Both the position numbers and the translations under genes were made by a program. Positions 48,650-59,219 of a stretch of 64,000 nt of DNA are shown in pieces (the stretch's first letter is position 1; every line of letters starts with the position of its first letter). The stretch lies in assembly GCA_963978545.1 (NCBI GenBank), contig OZ021727.1:46971385-47035384 (forward strand). The letters run 5' to 3'. Under the pieces are notes generated by a model. The model searched no databases. It had not been told where the DNA came from and saw nothing but the letters and a program-made list of their open reading frames with translations. This DNA comes from Linyphia triangularis (lineage: Eukaryota; Arthropoda; Arachnida; Araneae; Linyphiidae).

Positions 48650-50620
48650 CTGAGAAGTAGACTTAAGAGGCATTAGCACATCGATTTTTATCAAAATCGT
48701 TGCAGCCGTTTTTTTAGTAATCATTGAAAAACGTGATTTTTTCAATGGCAGCTACATTATACGCACGCTCGATTTTGACGAAAACCATAATGGTAGGTCC
48801 CATAGCCACCAGCAACCTGCATACCAAATTTGAACATCGTAGGTCAATTTGTTCGGGAGTTATAATGACCACAGACACACATACAGAAAGATATTTTTTC
48901 TAGATCACTTTTTGGAAATCAGGATGTTCCAAAACGCGGAGAAATGCAAACAAAAAAAAAATGATTTTTTTTTTAACCGAATGCTATACTTTTATTACCC
49001 TACTAGCTGAATACCCGTGCTTCGCCAAGAAATTTTACCATGTGCAATATTTTAGCCAGCTGTGAGGCACCGCGTTGCGGAAACCCGTCATTTTGGTGCA
49101 TAGGCCCCAATTTTTGGCTCTTTGCTCGCAGGGAGGTTCATCGCAACGCAAAATCGAGCTCGCTTCGCTCGCTAAAAAAGCCATTGACACATAAGTGCCA
49201 GGCTTACTTAACGCTTTGAAATGTTCATTGCTATGCAAACATGAGCTCGCTTTGCTCGATGAAAAGTTAATTACTGTGTAAGTATAAGGTCGCTTCACAC
49301 ACTAAAAAACTGATTGCTACGCAAAGCCTTAATATTAGAAGCCTCTCCCTTCTCGAGAAACAATTCTAAAATTCCCCGTTTATAACTATAATACAACACC
49401 CTTTTAAGAATATTTTAACACGTGGTATTTGTAAAAAGCAAAATTAGAAGGTCAAAACTACTTACATTGTTGAAACTTTCAGAGCTCTAGTCCTGTTAGA
49501 AGTCGCTTTTTGTGAAAATATTAATTAAAAATTCGTTAAAAACAAATTAAAATTGTAACGTTCTTTTTGTCAAAAGTCCAATTAGAAGGCCAAAACTATT
49601 TGTGTCGAAAATTTCAGAAATGTAGTCCAATTAGAAATCGTTTTGTAAAATATTTGTTAATTAATTAAAAAACAAATAAAATTTTAAAATTCTGTTTTTA
49701 AAAGTCCAATTAGCAGGCCAAAACTACTTATGTTGAAAATTTCAGAGCTGTAGCCCTATTAGAAATCGCTGTTTAAAACTTATATTAATTAATTAAAAAA
49801 ATTATTTAAAAAGGAACTAAATAAAAATTTAAAATTCTGCTTTTCAAAAGTCCAATTAAAAGGCCATAACTACTTTTGTTGAAATTTTCAGAGCTGTAGC
49901 CCTATTAAAAATCGTTTTGTAAAATATTTATTAATTAAATAAAAAAAAATTAATTATAAAGAAATAAATAAAAATTTTAAATTCTGTTTTTCAAAAGTCC
50001 AATTAGAAGGCTAAAACTACTTATGTTGAAAATTTCAGAGCAGTAGCCCTATTAGAAATCGTTTTGTAAAATATTTATTAATTGAAAAAGTTAATTAAAA
50101 AAGAACTAATTAAAATTTTAACATTCTGTTTGTGATGTATACAATTAGAAGGCCAAACTACTTATGCTGAAAATTTCAGAGCTCTACTCCAATTTTAGGT
50201 AGGTTTCTATAGATCCACAGACATACAGACAGCTTGTTTTATTATTATAGATTAGATTTGAAAACCTCACGTCAATTCATTTACAGTGGCTTCATCTGGT
50301 TTTGTGTTTTGCTATTTTCATTTTTGATAGCCAAAACTTTTTATGTTGAAAATTTCAGAGCTGTAGCCCTCACTTTGTAAAAAATAAATCAAAAAGAACT
50401 AATTAAAATTTTAACATTCTGTTTAACATACTTAAAATTAGAAAGCCAAACTTCTTAAGTTGAAAATTTCAGAGCTCTAGTCCAATTTTAAGTAGGTTTC
50501 TATAAATCCACAGACAGACACACAGCTTGTTTTATTATTATAGATGTATACATATGGGTAATTGAAAGTAAACAAAAAGAACCTTTCAATACATCAGAAG
50601 CCCATAAAAACTACCATATA
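48650..50620. repeat. Dispersed repeat, interrupted by an insertion
   Basis: The outer repeat runs from about 48650 to 49003 and resumes at 50546. Its junction sequence, ACCGAATGCTATACTTTT followed by ATTACCCTAC, then GTATACATATGGGTAATTG, matches the uninterrupted copy at 42-97 base for base in spacing. The left part has phrases such as GCATACCAAATTTGAACATC and ACAGACACACATACAGA. No coding capacity or class can be given. Confidence 0.6.
49004..50545. mobile_element. Unclassified inserted element with internal repeats
   Basis: The insert starts TAGCTGAATACCCGTGCTTC and ends TTGTTTTATTATTATAGAT. Comparison with the intact copy of the host repeat (42-97) fixes both borders and shows no target-site duplication and no host bases lost. 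From 49437 to 50545 units of about 120-145 bp recur, each with CCAATTAGAAGGCCAAAACT, then ACTTATGTTGAAAATTTCAG and GCTGTAGCCCTATTAGAAAT. The phrase CACAGCTTGTTTTATTATTA occurs twice, at about 50219 and at the right end, so the element may have a duplicated tail. There is no coding sequence and I do not assign a superfamily. Confidence 0.6.
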
Positions 50621-52931
50621 TACTATGTCCCATAAAAATAAAGTAACTAGTACTCGCTTGGTAATTACGCCAATATCGTACATGAACATCCATTTAATTG
50701 TCTTGTTTCATCATATTGAGACTTTCGTTAAATAATAATACAAAAGTCTTATTTATTAATCTGTCTTCCAATCTACTCTCTGAAGGCTTGATTACAAATA
50801 CAGTATAATGTGCAGTTTTTTTCTCCAAGTGAAAATTTAGAATCAATCACGCTAACGTCTAACATGCAGTTACATAATTTATCAATGTTTTCATTTAATT
50901 CATAAGAGCCATGATTTTTTTATGATTTTCAATGTCCATAGTATTTCAGTATCTAAAATTTCGTTTTTTATGCGCCTCCATCGCGCTGAAGACGTTGATG
51001 ATTGTTGCGAAATAGTATATCAGCTTTTGGGGGTATTTTTTATCATGAGAAATTATACGAACAATCCTCATCGAACTTCTTATAGAAACTAAATTCATTT
51101 TTTACTCTTTGCATAGTTTTTTAAAGCACTTTCTTCCATCATGACATTTTTGACACACAAAGTACATAGGGCAAAGTGATAATCTAACACATAGGCTTCA
51201 ATATTATATTCTGACTTTTCTAATCGGCTTGAATTGAAAATGCATTTCCCTACCTTTTTTAAACAGGTCGAAAAAAATTGGCACACACGATACAAAAACA
51301 AGACAAGAGATCACGTGATATTCCAGATATGTTGTGCATGCGCAGCGCTGTACTCATATAAGGAGAGGGGGGGGGGGGGGGATTGACGAAATTTTCTTAT
51401 TTTCAACTGCGATGTTTTCCTAGTTTCTGATTGGCTTAACTTAATTCGAAAGATTTCGCTTACTTTGTTGACTAACTTTTTTTAAAATGTTATATTTTTA
51501 GAAAATAAAATGATATTCAAGCACTTTAAAAGTATTTTTACAGAATTCAAGGTTTTCAAGCACTTAAAAATTAAAGATTTTTTTTTCAAGCACTTTTCAA
51601 GGTTTTTTAAAAACGTTACGAACCATGTAGTCATATCTAACTTTTTTTTTAACATAGTTATATCTAACTTAGAACTTATATCAAACACGTTTTAAATTGT
51701 TTCTTTGTATCTTAAGAGTAAGGATAAGAATTTGCCTTGACATAATTCATAGTCACCTACGTTCCTGATTATTTTTTTTAATTTTTTTTGGTTTGTACAT
51801 TATGCAATTAAGTGCATGTATTTTCCAACAGTTGTTTTCGTGTGTTGTTGAGAAAAATATGATAAGTGATACTTTTGATATGCATTTTTGAAATCCTCTT
51901 ACCCTTAGCTTTCATTTGATACCAAACACAACGTTACTTAAGAAAAAAAATCTTCATACTTAAAAGCCATTGTAAAATTAATAACTTGTACATTTTTTTT
52001 CTTTTTTTATCTATGTTTGGGTATGTGTGATTTAACTTTTATGCGCCAAAATTTATTTCAATCATCCAACTCCCTCCTACGTCATTCAACTTTAAAGGTT
52101 TCGGATGGACTGCAGACTTCGAAGTGATTCAGTGTTCAGTAGTTAGACCTTAGGTTAACACTAACAACGAGCATTTAGTCTGACAACAAATTGTACTTTT
52201 CAATAAATTGTATCCCTAATAAAAATTTATTTATACAAAAGTTCCTGGGATCGGAAAAATATGGTTCGTTACTTTTAATTATTTTCTTATAATCGGTAAT
52301 TATGGATTGCGATGTATATAAATCACAAAGGCAAGATTGGCAATTGTTTAAAAAAAGGGCGAAACTTATTTTGCATCCTAATTAACTTTCAGTGAATGTT
52401 AGTTATTTGTTTTGCGATAAGTTAAATTTTCTAAATTTATTGATAAAGTTTGAAGAAATTGATCGAGCTATATTCCAAGTTCATTTTTTTTAAAAACATT
52501 TTGTCGCTTTTATTAAGTTTTTTTTTCTTCTTTTTTTTTTTTTTTTTTTCTTCTTCCATATCACACTCCAATTTTCTATACAGCAGTTTAAGTTCTAAAA
52601 ACCAAATGGAATTAAAAGTTGGCCACAGACTCAATTTACATCAATTGTACATTCATATGGATGTTTTAAAAAATAAATAACAATAGTTTATCAAATATAA
52701 AAAGTAATAATGAGCAATTTACAAAAATGCAAGTGACATTTATCCGAAGATTTTTTTTTTAAATTCTGTAAAAAACATGACTAGAATTTCAACACTAAAG
52801 GAGTGTCTTGAACATTTGAAGATGGCTTTTGCAAAAGTCTTTTCCATCTCATTCCAAAACGGTTGGTCGACGCCAGGATAAACATGAAGATTTGTGGAAG
52901 CACCGCATTTGCTTTAAACTAATAACGTCTC
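50621..52931. other. Gene-free AT-rich stretch downstream of the mannosidase
   Basis: No gene is supported. A G run lies at 51368-51381. At 51520-51640 phrases such as TTCAAGCACTT and ACGAACCATG resemble family-B MITE sequence and may be a remnant. The 3' untranslated region of the mannosidase probably occupies part of 52750-52931. Confidence 0.4.
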
Positions 52932-55915
52932 TCATCTAAAACTTATCTTGCATGCTTGCAATTTTGATACAGCAGAAGACAAGAACATAAGGTTTTCTTC
53001 TGAGAAAGCTACTGTTCCAGTTAGGGATGTTTTACTCACCATCTTCACCTTTTCTTTAAAAAAAAGAGCATCGTGATTTTTAACCACGCTGTCAACAAAA
53101 CTCTGTGTTTTACATGAGTCAAATCTTTCATAAACAACCATCAGTGAACTATTTGATGGCAAGGTGTAATCTTCTTGTGTCGGAAGCGTACGCAAGTTTA
53201 CCAAGTGAATATTCGCAGGCCATGAATCGGTTAGAAATGCTAATTCTGGATTTGCTATCCTCGCCTCGCCGTTGTCAGTAACTAGTGTTATAATTGGGTA
53301 TTGCAGACGCAAAGTCAATAAGTGGCTCATAATGGACTGAGAATGATCTTTCGATTCTACTGTAAATGTACTAGTCATTGATTCTGGCACTAGCCAAAAG
53401 GTTGATGAAATCATTTGATTGTCTTCGACACCTTCTGACATTCCTCGACCGTCATCATTTGCCATCCTTCTGTCTAGCATAATCTCAATGGAACCATGGT
53501 GGAATGAAGTCGCACCATGGCTATGGGGAACAAGAAGGTTGAGACGCAAGCTCTCATCTTCAATGTACATGCCACTGGTCACTGGATAATAATTGCCTTG
53601 AACAGGTAGGCTGGTAACATATTTTCGTTTCAGCATTTGTAAACCATTTGAATCTGTGAAAAAGATTCCGTCGTTTCTAATATCACTGTTAATTCGCATT
53701 ATTAATTCGATATCTTTATTTATCTTTGAGATGTCAGAAGAAATTTTCAGCTCTAATCCTGAAGGGGCATGTTTAAAATGATATAGACGTATGGTGAATT
53801 TGAAAAAACCATGATAGATGATATTTAATTCGGATACAATTGGACCCCGTATCAAGCAAAGAAATGGGAACTGATCTGTTAAATTACTAAGTGGGATAGG
53901 TTCTGAAAGATCTGGTTGAAAGAGATAAGCACCACTTCGATAAATCCAAGGTAAGTAAGCTTTGAAATCAATATTAACTGATTTTGTTTCTCCGGAATCT
54001 TTCATGTAAATTTCTCTAAGACTTCCGGCAGATGAAAATGTTGCTCGAATTTGAGATGATTCTAAATTTATTTCATTGCTTTTAGGTTTTTCAAATTTAA
54101 AAGCTGGATTCTTTATTGATGTAGCTGAATCATCTTTAAGAAAAAGGGAAATTGTGGCTTTCGTTAGTTTATTTGAACTTGTTTCAGAACCTTTAATCAA
54201 GTTATAAGTTGAAAATGATAGAGGCTTGATAGTGATTACAAATAGCAATTCAAAAACACTATTCGACATAGAAAATTCTTCCTTCCAAGCAGGATTTAAT
54301 TGTATTGGTACTAAATTACCTTGCGAATCTGTAACTGTAATTTGTGATGATCTAACCTTCAAGCGAACCGTTTCAGTGCGTTGAGTTGTTAAAGAGTTGA
54401 AAAGTATAACTTTTCGCCCTTTATCTGTGATTGAAACGGACAATTTTTGGGTAGGATGACTCCACAATGTTCTATAGACATCTGGATATACTTGAGATGT
54501 CCATGTACTACCCTCATATAATCTTTTCATTACAATTAACTGAGTCAGATGTGAGGTAACTGTCATGGCATTGGTTATTCCTGAATGTAATTTCTGTCCA
54601 TAATTCTCCATGACAAATCTTCTTGATGTGCCTGTTATCGCATCATGGTGCTGAAATAAAGCAAGATTCTGCCTAGCTGATATTAAATTTGAATAATCTT
54701 TAAGTAAAATATCCTTCATTTTACCATCGATAATTGTTCTCGCAAAAGAATACATAATTTCTGCTGATCTAAGCCAATGCTCCAGCTCACGACTCAATTT
54801 CTTATAATATGGTCGAGTTGTATAATATCCTGTCCAATAAGCAGGTCTGGAATTAGCATAAATGTCTGCATAAGGAAAAAAATCTCCTGTAATAGAAATC
54901 AACTGCGACTTTGAGTAATTTTGCAGCCGTTGATGCACAGCATCAAAGTAATCCGCAACTGTTCCAAACCTTAACCTTGCGTTCCAATCCTTCCTTCCAT
55001 TGATGTAACTGAATAGTTTTTTGTAATTTGCGTACTGCTGCTCCCATTCAGAATATATATTAAAACGAAAATCATCTCCTAAAGGTACAAGCAATACATT
55101 ATGATCAAAGAGCGAAGCATATCTACCATATTGAGCAAGCAGATAATTTGCCTTAAGTTCTACGTTTTTGTCTGTGATCTTTTCTGCTGTACTTTCAGAT
55201 CGCTCACCACCGACTTTACGGAAATCATAATTTAGGCAAGAAAAAGGATCTGGACCGCATGTATGCTTGAAACTGTAAAGATCAGAAGGTGCCATATGGC
55301 AAAGAATCCTTGGAGCGTCAAAAGGCTGTTCCCAATAAAAATCGAACCATTTCATTTTGGCAAGGAAAGCTTTCCAAGAGTAATGGGCTCTTAGAATAAC
55401 CATATCCGTTATTCCAGCTGAAGATATAACGTATGGTAAAGAAGCAGAATGGCCGAATACATCCACTGACCAACCATGCTGTGGAGTTACTTCGGTAAAG
55501 TGATTTAACCACTGATGGCCTTCGATTAGTTGATCTACAATAGCAAAGTAACTTGTTGTTGCTTCGTCCACCATTACCCATCCTCCAGTAACAATTTCTA
55601 ATTGTTTTCGTTTGAGAATTTCTTTAACTGTTTCTTGCGTATTTTTATTCTGCCTGAAACCAGAGAAAACATTAATTATTACATAGTTATATAATAATGA
55701 GTAATAAATTCTAATGAACAAGAATGGTAATGCATGTCTTACCTGTACCACCAATTAGAGAAGAATGAAACTTCTGACCAAATGAATTTGAAGTCTTCTG
55801 TTTTGTTGAGGAAATTAACCATGTTATCCAAAATGTAGGTAACAGAACTATCAAAGTATTCATCATATGTTCTTAGCCAACCGGGATCCACGTGCGAATG
55901 GGGTATAACAATTAC
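52932..55915 (-). CDS. Alpha-mannosidase II, Golgi type (GH38), N-terminal exons missing
   Basis: Two exons, 55915-55743 and 55653-52932, splice in frame (GT..AG) to 964 aa ending at a TGA. GH38 mannosidases of this type trim two mannoses from N-glycans in the Golgi. Visible residues: zinc-site HSHVDPGW at 6-13, VTGGWVMVDEA, nucleophile Asp in VDVFGHS at about 122, the Golgi-type TCGPDPFSC, GDDFRF, and the zinc ligand in QHHDAITGT at about 393. The length from HSH to the end matches the family. The usual Golgi enzyme has HSHNDPGW; Val replaces Asn here, as may occur in the arthropod IIb branch (from memory, uncertain). The first exon starts with an acceptor in phase 0, so exons for the cytoplasmic tail, membrane anchor and stem must lie upstream; I found none between 55916 and 64000. 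They are beyond the window or lost. Frame and catalytic residues are intact, so I treat it as a partial real gene. Confidence 0.9.
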
Positions 55916-56472
55916 CTATATGGAAAAATATTGGGTGTTTTTTAAGTAAACTAATTCCAAATGTTACAATAAGAACATTTTCAATTTAGAACTTAATGCT
56001 TTTCGTTTTACCAGATTATCATTTTGAAAGTATGTAAGGGAAGCACTTAAATTGTGTATTATTTACTTTATGTAGCCAATAATATTTCACTTTGCCCTTA
56101 GTGTCTCTAAGTATTAAAACTAGGGGTGTGGAACATCACAAAACTTTGAATTACACTATAATACTAGTTCAGTGATGTGAGTACCAAAATGTGATTTTGG
56201 AGCAGTAAAAACATAAATTTGGAGCAGTTAAATGCGGTATTGAAGCAGTAAAATATTACATTTAAAATAGCGATGCACTGAATATTTGTTTGTATTCTAA
56301 CTGCAATATATTTACTTCATATCAATTTAAAGTATATAAAGGTGTTACTGGTTCCTTTATAAATACATTTACATCCTAAATTAGTTTGAATAAATTATAA
56401 AAAAAAAAAAAAAAAAATTAAAAAAATTAAAAATAGTAAAGTATGACGTTTATTTTCAAACAAGGCACTAAC

Positions 56473-56509
<37 letters not shown>

Positions 56510-57239
56510 TATCAGTGCGCATGAAATTAAAAAATTAACTGTTAACCTCTTTCTGAAGCAATAAAACGTTAGGAAGTTTTTTTTATCAATGATTTCATAG
56601 CTGTGATCTAATAATCATTTTTTATTTATTTTTTTCAAAATAATGGCATTTTCTATAATATCTATTTTTTCGAAAAGCAGTTGGAATCTCGGTGTATTTC
56701 ACAGAATGTTTTATTCATGGTAACGATGGTACCCATTGTTGGGTTGCTATGCATCTCTTTTGCAGGATTTGTGTTTTTTCGAGAGAATGCAGCTGGTCAG
56801 TTTTGGCGATTTGTATTGAACAATAAATATTCCGGGTTTTAATAGATTTTGGACTTAGCAGTTTCTACAGAAGCGACTAGTTGGCGCATAGGCGTAGTTT
56901 TCCGTTGTAGTTTTTGGCAGGTTAACGCAATGTCCCTGCCCCAAAATTTATATCTAAGAATATTTTCGAGGGACAAAGGATTTTTACAATGACACCAGTG
57001 CTAGAAGTGAGGGTAGATGCGGGATGACGCGTCCCCCCACTTTTTAAGAAAATACCCATGCGTCTCCCCACTTCTAAAATTACTAAAATCCCCCCCCCCC
57101 TTTTTAAAAACACTCAATTTGTCTAAAAACTAATACAGAAAAATAACATTAACCTTTCAAAGTAGTGACACCGAGAAAAAGGGATTTAAAGTTTTCAAAA
57201 GTTTAAAAAAAATTACGGTGTATCAAAAATGCATTATAT
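55916..57239. other. Gene-free stretch with repeat fragments
   Basis: Contains the second copy of the 48445 repeat (56118-56166), a short array of three units on TTTGGAGCAGTAAAA (about 56190-56260), long A and T runs (56400-56416, 56479-56507) and a C run near 57091. If the mannosidase gene continues upstream, this is its intron. Confidence 0.45.
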
Positions 57240-57640
57240 TGTTACGAATTTCTGTATATTTGTAAATATTTCATAGTATTAATTATGTCAAAAGGAAAAT
57301 TTATGTACAGTTCGCATAAGGCAGTGCAAGAGTTCTTTACTTCGCTTTCCATTGTAGTTCTACAGGGATCATGCTGGAAAACGAGTTTTACAAGGAGAAT
57401 GCCATTTAACATTATGGTTAATGGCAATCTCGCCAAGTTAGCAAAGGTTTTGGCCGCCAAATTTGGCGAGAAATCACCAAATGTCGCCAAACTTGGCAAC
57501 GATTTGGCGACATTTTCGGTCCCCATGTACATGTATAGGGCTTTTCGACTACGATCTCCAAATTTCTATCGCTAGAAGATTCACGAAAGTAGTTAGAAAA
57601 GGACAGTCCGGGGCCAAGGCGGTGCCGGTGCAGGGACGGG
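57240..57640. other. Repeat-like sequence with short GCCAAATTTGGC palindromes
   Basis: Around 57420-57520 the words CGCCAA, TTGGCG and TTTGGCGA recur in both orientations. Open frames on both strands here overlap each other and carry no domain. TGTTACGAATTTCTG at about 57241 looks like the start of some Ty3-type LTRs, but no matching end was found. Confidence 0.35.
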
Positions 57641-57646
57641 GGACGA

Positions 57647-57740
57647 TGACGTCACCGGAAGGGGGCGTGACCGGATATGACGTCACAGGAAGTGACATCA
57701 CTGGATATGCCGTCACCGGAAATCACGTGATCGGAAGTGG
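57647..57740. repeat. Short GC-rich tandem repeat with TGACGTCA
   Basis: About five imperfect units of 15-19 bp on the theme GGATATGACGTCACCGGAA. Exact TGACGTCA sits at 57647-57654 and 57678-57685; the next units have one-base variants (TGACATCA, TGCCGTCA) and CACGTG. The reading frame through it gives a repetitive Gly-Val-Thr peptide, which I treat as spurious. Confidence 0.75.
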
Positions 57741-57796
57741 AGTGGAGTTGTTCCCCTCCTGCTGCTGTTTTAGTTTCGGTTTCATTATAAGCTGTT

Positions 57797-58345
57797 TGTG
57801 TATGACGTCACAGTGGGAATGACGTCATAATGTGTTTTATATCAAAGTTTTGAGAGGTGGCAACACTCTTTAGTTTCAATTTATCTTTCAGACGGAGTTA
57901 AGTTGTTCTAGGGCTGCTTCTAAACGAATAATTTAGAGTGATAGGCTTTTATTGCGTGACGTCACAGTGGGTATGACGTCATTATATATTAAAGTTTAGC
58001 ATTTAAGAGAGTGGCAACACTTTTTTAGTTTCGGTTTATCTTTCAGACGGAGTTGAGTTGTTCTAGGGATGCTTCTAAACGAATAACTTAGAGTGATAGG
58101 CTTTTTGACTAGTGACGTCACAGTGGGTATGACGTCATTATATATTAAAATTTAGCATTTAAGAGAGTGGCAACACTTTTTTAGTTTTGGTTTATCTTTC
58201 AGACGGAGTTGAGTTGTTCTAGGGCTGCTTCTTAGCGTATAAGTTAGAGTGATAGGCTTTTTTTTTTTTTACTAGTGACGTCACAGTGGGTATGATGTCA
58301 TTATATGTTAAAATTTACGTTTTAAGTGATGATAACACTGGATAT
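57797..58345. repeat. 155-bp minisatellite, about 3.5 copies, paired TGACGTCA sites
   Basis: Units start at the pair TGACGTCA-CAGTGGG-N2-TGACGTCA, seen at 57803/57820, 57957/57974, 58113/58130 and 58276 (second site of the last pair mutated to TGATGTCA). Each unit continues with GTGGCAACACT, TATCTTTCAGACGGAGTT and GAGTTGTTCTAGGG. Periods are 154, 156 and 163 bp; the longest comes from a T-run expansion. Paired sites lie 17 bp apart start to start. Confidence 0.92.
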
Positions 58346-59219
58346 ATACTAAATTTAGTTTTCAGGTGTTGGCAACGAGTTCTGATTGATCAGCTAAATG
58401 GACGCTTGTGATTGATAAGTTTTAAACATGTGACCAAAAGCTAACTCCTGATTGACTGTTTGGTTTTCTAGCGAGTTACTTACATATCCTTTAGCCAAGT
58501 TAAAATACCTGCAACAAAGTTACACAAAAAAAAAAAAATTTAAATTTGAAAAGTTAATAAAAGGAAGGCCATTTGCTAAGGGTCTAAAGAACCCTAACCC
58601 CGAGCTACACGTGACATTTCAATATTTTACCAAACAATTGTTAAAATATCGACTATCGGACGTTGCCTTCATGGTAACTCATCTACCCACCCCCCTTCCC
58701 TAACTAATTTTGAATAAGTTAAGACTTTAGAATTACAATTAATAAATTTTGAAGAATTAATTATTAAAGGTGAGGACCCATCTCCAGCCCGATACCTCTT
58801 TTAGGAAGAATTGGTACCGCCTCACTCCTCCCTATAAAAAGAAAAAAAATCTTATTCCAAAGAACGTATATTTCTTTGAAACTTGAGGTCACTAATCAAC
58901 CATCCGATGATATCCTTTAAGAAGATATCTTCACCTCTTAACAATTTTAAAGTTTTAGTCTAAAAGATTAATGTTGGACACAAACTATTTCTAGAATAAA
59001 GTTACATTAAAAATTAAATTTAAGAGTGTCCAGTTTTTTTTTTTTTTGAAGAAGACTTGTGGGAACGTATATTTCCCAAAATTAAATTTAATGGTCACTA
59101 ACAAAATCCTGAAAATGTACTAATTTTAGTTTTTATAAAAATTAAGTTAATGTAATATTTTAGTAAAAATAATGACAATAGTTAATGAATTGTGAAAAAT
59201 TAAGTTAGAAGAATTAAAT
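58346..59219. other. Gene-free stretch downstream of the polymerase gene
   Basis: No gene or clear element end is seen. The last few hundred bases before 59219 may be 3' untranslated sequence of the polymerase gene (minus strand). Confidence 0.4.

Noticed and set aside
57241..57256. Start of a Ty3-type LTR (TGTTACGAATTTCTG)
   Set aside because: No matching end, primer-binding site, second LTR or gag-pol coding was found within the window.
57463..57822. 119-codon frame with repeated Gly-Tyr-Asp-Val-Thr-Gly
   Set aside because: The repeat peptide follows from the 15-19-bp DNA repeat; no start context, splice sites or domain.
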